From assembly GCA_032768795.1 (NCBI GenBank), contig CP136498.1, positions 62,001 to 126,000 on the forward strand: a DNA stretch of 64,000 nt. Reading direction: 5' to 3'. The notes beneath the pieces were generated by a model. It did no database searches and was not told the origin of the DNA. It saw nothing but the letters and a program-made list of their open reading frames with translations. The position numbers and the translations under genes were made by a program. How positions within the stretch are numbered: the first letter of the stretch is position 1; each line of letters opens with the position of its first letter. Below are positions 61,501-64,000 of the stretch, one piece after another. This DNA is from Tremella fuciformis (lineage: Eukaryota > Basidiomycota > Tremellomycetes > Tremellales > Tremellaceae).

Positions 61501-62819
61501 TTCTTTCCCCGGAGGATGACCTTCCCTTTCTCGACCAATGTAGCCGAGTCCTTCGAGAAGCGCCAGTGTGTCCCTGTATACGGACCGAGGCGCTGTGTTG
61601 AGAGGAGGTTGTGCGAGAATGATGGAACGTAGAGGGCGTTGTTGTACCATACGTTGTTGAAGGTGAGGCGGCCGGAGTGTGTAGCTTCGACAATCGATCC
61701 GTCTCCAATTTGGATCTTGACGGCCTTGTCGAGTTTGGTGAGATGTGAGAGAAGGTGCTTGTCCTTGATGAATGGACTGGTGGCACCGCTGTCGATGATG
61801 ATGGAGGTGGATGGGAGGTTGTCGTTGGCGTGTAGTGCAATCTCCGTCGCATAATATCCTTCCTCCTTTGTCTCCCTCGACGAGCCTCTCTTGTTCTCAC
61901 TCGATGAGTCATCCTCTGACTCCATCTGCTCTCTTGCCTTCTTCGCTTGTCCTCCCTGCTTCCTTCCCTTGGCTGCTTCCCTGGCCGACCTTTGCTCCTG
62001 GATGTGCTTCGGCACTCCAATCACTTTCCAGCACTCATCTGTGGAGTGCCTCCCCTGATCCGGATGGTGGATGCATCTCTTGCTTGCCGGTTTCTGCAGA
62101 GATTTGCTGAGCATCCCCATCTCGTTTACGCTCTCGCCCTTTTGTTGACGTCTGCGATGTTCATCGGCGACCCTATCGATAACCTCGTCGAGGTGGATCT
62201 TGTTCGACGAGGTCCCTGAGTAGAAGGTCGATGCGAGGAGGCCGTATGAGGACGGTAGGCGACGGATGGCGGCGTATGCGCCGATCTGGTTGGCGAATTG
62301 CTCAAGGGTGAGCTTGGAAGTGATGGCGGAGGAGGTGATTTCGGCCAACTGTGACCGGATAGCAGTGAGATGAGGTTCGGGGTCCTCATTCTCTGGGATG
62401 GTCTCGCCAAATATCGATGACCATAATTCGGCTAGGCGAGATCCGTTATCGGCCCCATATGTGGTGACCAGGTGATCGTAAAGCCCCTTCGGTTGAGGAT
62501 TCTCGAAGTCGATCAGGCTCGAGGGAAGCTTATTTTGGACAGTCTCTGTCAGACTGCCGTAGAGAGTGGAGAGGGCGGTGGACTGCTCCTTCTCATGCTC
62601 GTATAGAGCAACTGCTCTCTTTGATGTCTCGGCTGCTGTGGCCGGACTTGACACTGGATATCGAGCCTCGACGAGTGCTCGGATCGCTGACGCGTCCTTG
62701 GTGATGTGGGGTACGAGACCGGCGGATCCGAGGACGACTCGAATCTCGCGCACCCACTGGGCGTAGTTGTCGCGCCCGTTGAGCTTACGCTCCTCTTTCA
62801 CCGTCTGCACAGATGGCAT
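58527..62819 (-). CDS. Cop-1b Gag-Pol polyprotein (1430 aa)
   Basis: Nearly identical to the Cop-1a protein, with all motifs intact: protease DSGATS, integrase DLWGP, SDQGG and ERVH, RT VHVDDM, RNase H DADWGG. Most differences fall in the linker before the protease (three residues shorter, from EAAKGRKQGG to EDDSSS), plus scattered single changes such as YERG to DERG. Open throughout and probably functional. Confidence 0.95.
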   Translation of the reverse strand: MPSVQTVKEERKLNGRDNYAQWVREIRVVLGSAGLVPHITKDASAIRALVEARYPVSSPATAAETSKRAVALYEHEKEQSTALSTLYGSLTETVQNKLPSSLIDFENPQPKGLYDHLVTTYGADNGSRLAELWSSIFGETIPENEDPEPHLTAIRSQLAEITSSAITSKLTLEQFANQIGAYAAIRRLPSSYGLLASTFYSGTSSNKIHLDEVIDRVADEHRRRQQKGESVNEMGMLSKSLQKPASKRCIHHPDQGRHSTDECWKVIGVPKHIQEQRSAREAAKGRKQGGQAKKAREQMESEDDSSSENKRGSSRETKEEGYYATEIALHANDNLPSTSIIIDSGATSPFIKDKHLLSHLTKLDKAVKIQIGDGSIVEATHSGRLTFNNVWYNNALYVPSFSHNLLSTQRLGPYTGTHWRFSKDSATLVEKGKVILRGKKLGNLWVVDDTPVRTTSRIHRALQAIENTEAEDTRLLTWHKRLGHSNMRKVWELGKEGKLGAKWTGSFRRVECMDCLKGKATRSASLPNPRRASKPLVEVSVDLWGPATVQSREGFQYFLTCYDDHSKYVQAIPLKKKSDAAEALQDYIKLAENQLDRTVKTIRSDQGGEFTSKEFSHWCKSKGIEHTLTPTDAHNQNSRVERVHLTILNDIRTCLADSNLPTQFWVDALRYVVFTRNRLPGSHAKIPITLFRPNHDIDLQYQGMQPFGHHCIYRVVNPASKLDERGQCGRLLGYTEGSWGYKVLTQSNRVIASRDVTFITGRKTTPSSDEPRQILKPPQPGPRQPSTSLDEDDDTSIELNEIVEAGEAPEEEEQGEEMDDIPPQAVPRQGRGWVNEYIREDAPSPEPNPDDGPEDPDRRLNELTAADADEPRRSGRLAGQEPSHHPLHNIDMDYNRVAIEHALSAQSLNNPQSYTEARRAADWEDWKSAMDEEMGKMEKYGVWEMVPKENHRTLTGKWVFTRKIDGDTGKASQHKARFVVRGFQQVSGRDFDELFASVTHKSSFRLFLSIVNYLDWECDQIDIIGAFLKANIDKDIFIEPPEGSDIAAGHVLHLRKSLYGLRQSPHLFNKRLDEFLRELGFKPTLADPCIYSLRQGHKRCMISVHVDDMLIAGNDRSTIDEIKRKINKELECKDQGPVSYFLGINIYRDRSNKKMYLSQEHYIEAVLQRFGEPGKACKTILPDAKLVEATPKEVDEARDKPFPALAGSILYIATITRPDIAYAASLLCRFISKWSLAHWRAAKHLLRYLRGTSDLALTFDAHAGRRALLGWADADWGGCLDTRRSTTGYVFNTYGGIVSWKSRRQPTVALSTTQAELLASTEAGKEAIWLRQLLNDLDLGIDGAVPIYNDNNGAIQLAKHQHGFKLNKAFDMRAQWIREHQAGGLLELKYTPTDSNRADILTKNLSAEKTRQLRQLLGLGRQGEAEQQSQ

Positions 62820-62916
62820 GACGGAGGACCACTTCGAGGCTGGCGGTGCGTAGGCAAGGTCGACGAGTTTGTTGACGCGTTCTATCTACCGCGACTTGTC
62901 GAACGAGACGTTACCA

Positions 62917-63234
62917 CGACGGAATCTTAGCTCTGAGGCAATGGGATTCCGGTCACCTGTTGCCCGCTCAGCACTTGCTATGAGTGATGCATTCGGACTT
63001 ACCTGTTGCCCGCTCAGCACTTGCTATGAGTGATGAGAAGGGCAACAGGCGGCGGCATTCTACAAGGTCGTCGAGGGTGTCGGCGTTATATGCGGAGTTA
63101 TCGTTGTGGCAGCTTCCCCTGCCTCGTCGAGGATGAACCTCGTCGAGGCACAACCTCGTCGAGGATGTGTGTGCCTCGACGAGGCTACTCGAGGCTGAGT
63201 CAAGCTCATGTGAGCGTACTACCTATTTCCGTCG
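62917..63234 (-). repeat. Cop-1b 5' LTR (318 bp)
   Basis: Followed directly by the PBS TGGTAACGTCTCG at 62916 downward, as in Cop-1a. Confidence 0.93.
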
Positions 63235-63364
63235 GGATCTGATACAGGCAAGCAAGCCCTTGCCCATGAGAGTGGTGGCGATATGCGATTCCCATTGTGG
63301 ATAATTAATTATCGCTCCCCTTCAAAGTGATGACCTTGACTTTGGAAATTTTGTGTTCCTCCAT
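63235..63364 (-). pseudogene. Cop-2 gag N-terminus
   Basis: ATG at 63364 gives MEEHKISKVKVITLKGSDN, then a stop and a one-base shift before WESHIATTLMGKG. It joins 58189 after removing Cop-1b and one TSD. The stretch 63365-63690 is unassigned; part may be Cop-2 leader. Confidence 0.6.
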
Positions 63365-63689
63365 CTCCTATAATCATTTCTCAAGAACCCTGGGGCCGAT
63401 CGGGTGGCCGGCAAGAGGAGTGATGTAGGCCGGTGCAATGTATATCGTGTGCAAAGGGGAAGTCGTAATTATGCGAGTGTCAGCTGCAATTGCAAAAGTT
63501 TGAACAAGACTCTCAAAGAGACTCAGCTGAAAGCAAGAGCAGCTTGAATTGCTTATGAGGCTCAGAGGCTGCCCACCAGGTTTCACTGGATTCTGCGGCC
63601 ACCGGAACGGTGTACGACCTCCTGGGTGCTCCACCAAGCTGGGGAATTGGCCCAAAGTTTGATTTCTGCAGAGCCAAGTCCGGATTTGC

Positions 63690-64000
63690 TTGAACTCCCT
63701 CCGGCCAAGGATGTCAAAATATTGCGACCATCACCGGATTGATGGCCACAGCAATGCAGAGTGTTTTAATCAGCAAAATCGGAACAAGCAGACACAAAGT
63801 ATTCCGCCCAAGGCCAAGATCGCCTCTGTCAGCCATGAGATCAATACCAGCATTGGACCAGCATCTGCTTTCAATGCTGTGGCGACCGCATCCGCCTATC
63901 ATGCCAAATGCGGCCGTTATGAATTTATTATCAATTATGGAGGAACACATCACATGTGTAATGATGCTCAAATGCTATCGGATCCGAAACCGGCTCAGAA
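63690..64000 (+). pseudogene. Cop-2 fragment in opposite orientation, runs off the window
   Basis: KYCDHHRIDGHSNAEC and later YHAKCGRYEFIIN match gag end and protease of the minus-strand Cop-2. The protease motif reads NYGGTHHMC where the other copy has DSGATHHMC, so the catalytic Asp is lost. Several stops occur. Confidence 0.7.

Larger units (their letters stand above)
58190..63234 (-). mobile_element. Cop-1b: second full-length Cop-1 copy
   Basis: 5045 bp, TSD GGATC at 58185-58189 and 63235-63239, LTRs 58190-58507 and 62917-63234 identical by eye. The termini are again CGACGGAA and TTCCGTCG. Its LTRs differ from those of Cop-1a at two positions (TTAGCTC, GAGAAGG), so each copy came from its own transposition and not from one duplication. 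It is inserted in Cop-2 gag. Confidence 0.95.

Noticed and set aside
58190..63234. Segmental duplication of the Cop-1a locus
   Set aside because: Different TSDs, different host element, and LTR differences shared within each copy indicate independent transposition.

Overview
The window reads as fungal, most likely basidiomycete, nuclear DNA. It has short GT-AG introns (about 40-90 bp, two apparent GC-AG), fragmented host exons, and many LTR retrotransposons of the chromovirus and Copia types with CpG-biased decay. I cannot name the species. All coordinates, repeat boundaries and target-site duplications (TSDs) below were read by eye.

Left part (1-19116): host-like genes mixed with old repeats. 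The best recognised gene is a multi-exon JmjC-domain protein of the KDM2/JHDM1 type (4365-7659, +). An unrecognised multi-exon gene lies on the minus strand at 8004-9930, and another at 2102-3999. Weaker coding signals are a second JmjC-like gene (16781-18320, -) and a SET-like fragment (14442-16044, +). Between them are solo LTRs: LTR-Y (10480-11242), LTR-X (11802-12649), two decayed Chr-A LTRs (12863-13784) and four 140-151 bp LTRs of a miniature family.

Central part (19117-54981): one large nest. The outer element is Chr-A, a minus-strand Ty3/gypsy chromovirus with 404-bp LTRs and TSD ATCCA. Its 3' LTR is split at GATAG by a solo LTR-X (19437-20243) and by Chr-C (20249-31704). Chr-C is a second chromovirus whose integrase is interrupted by Copia Cop-1a (22055-27108). 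Chr-A pol is interrupted by a 499-bp miniature LTR element (TRIM-A, 36360-36858) and by Chr-B (38214-52078, +), a third chromovirus. Chr-B contains Gyp-D (45187-50179, -), a gag-retaining deletion derivative.

Right part (54982-64000): LTR fragments, a solo Chr-B-type LTR (55484-56248), a decayed Copia (Cop-2) interrupted by Cop-1b (58190-63234, nearly identical to Cop-1a), and a plus-strand Cop-2 piece running off the window.

The most interesting system is in Chr-A and Chr-B. Both carry, between the pol end and the 3' LTR, a spliced gene on the strand opposite to gag-pol. It encodes a protein with a Zn2Cys6-like cysteine cluster, and the same inverted repeat GTTGCTAGGCAAC lies upstream in both. 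Chr-A, Chr-B, Chr-C and TRIM-A also share a Tf1-like self-priming layout: 10-13 nt two bases inside the 5' LTR edge is complementary to the predicted 5' end of the transcript. Cop-1 has unusual LTR ends (CGACGG...CCGTCG), fixed by two independent TSDs.
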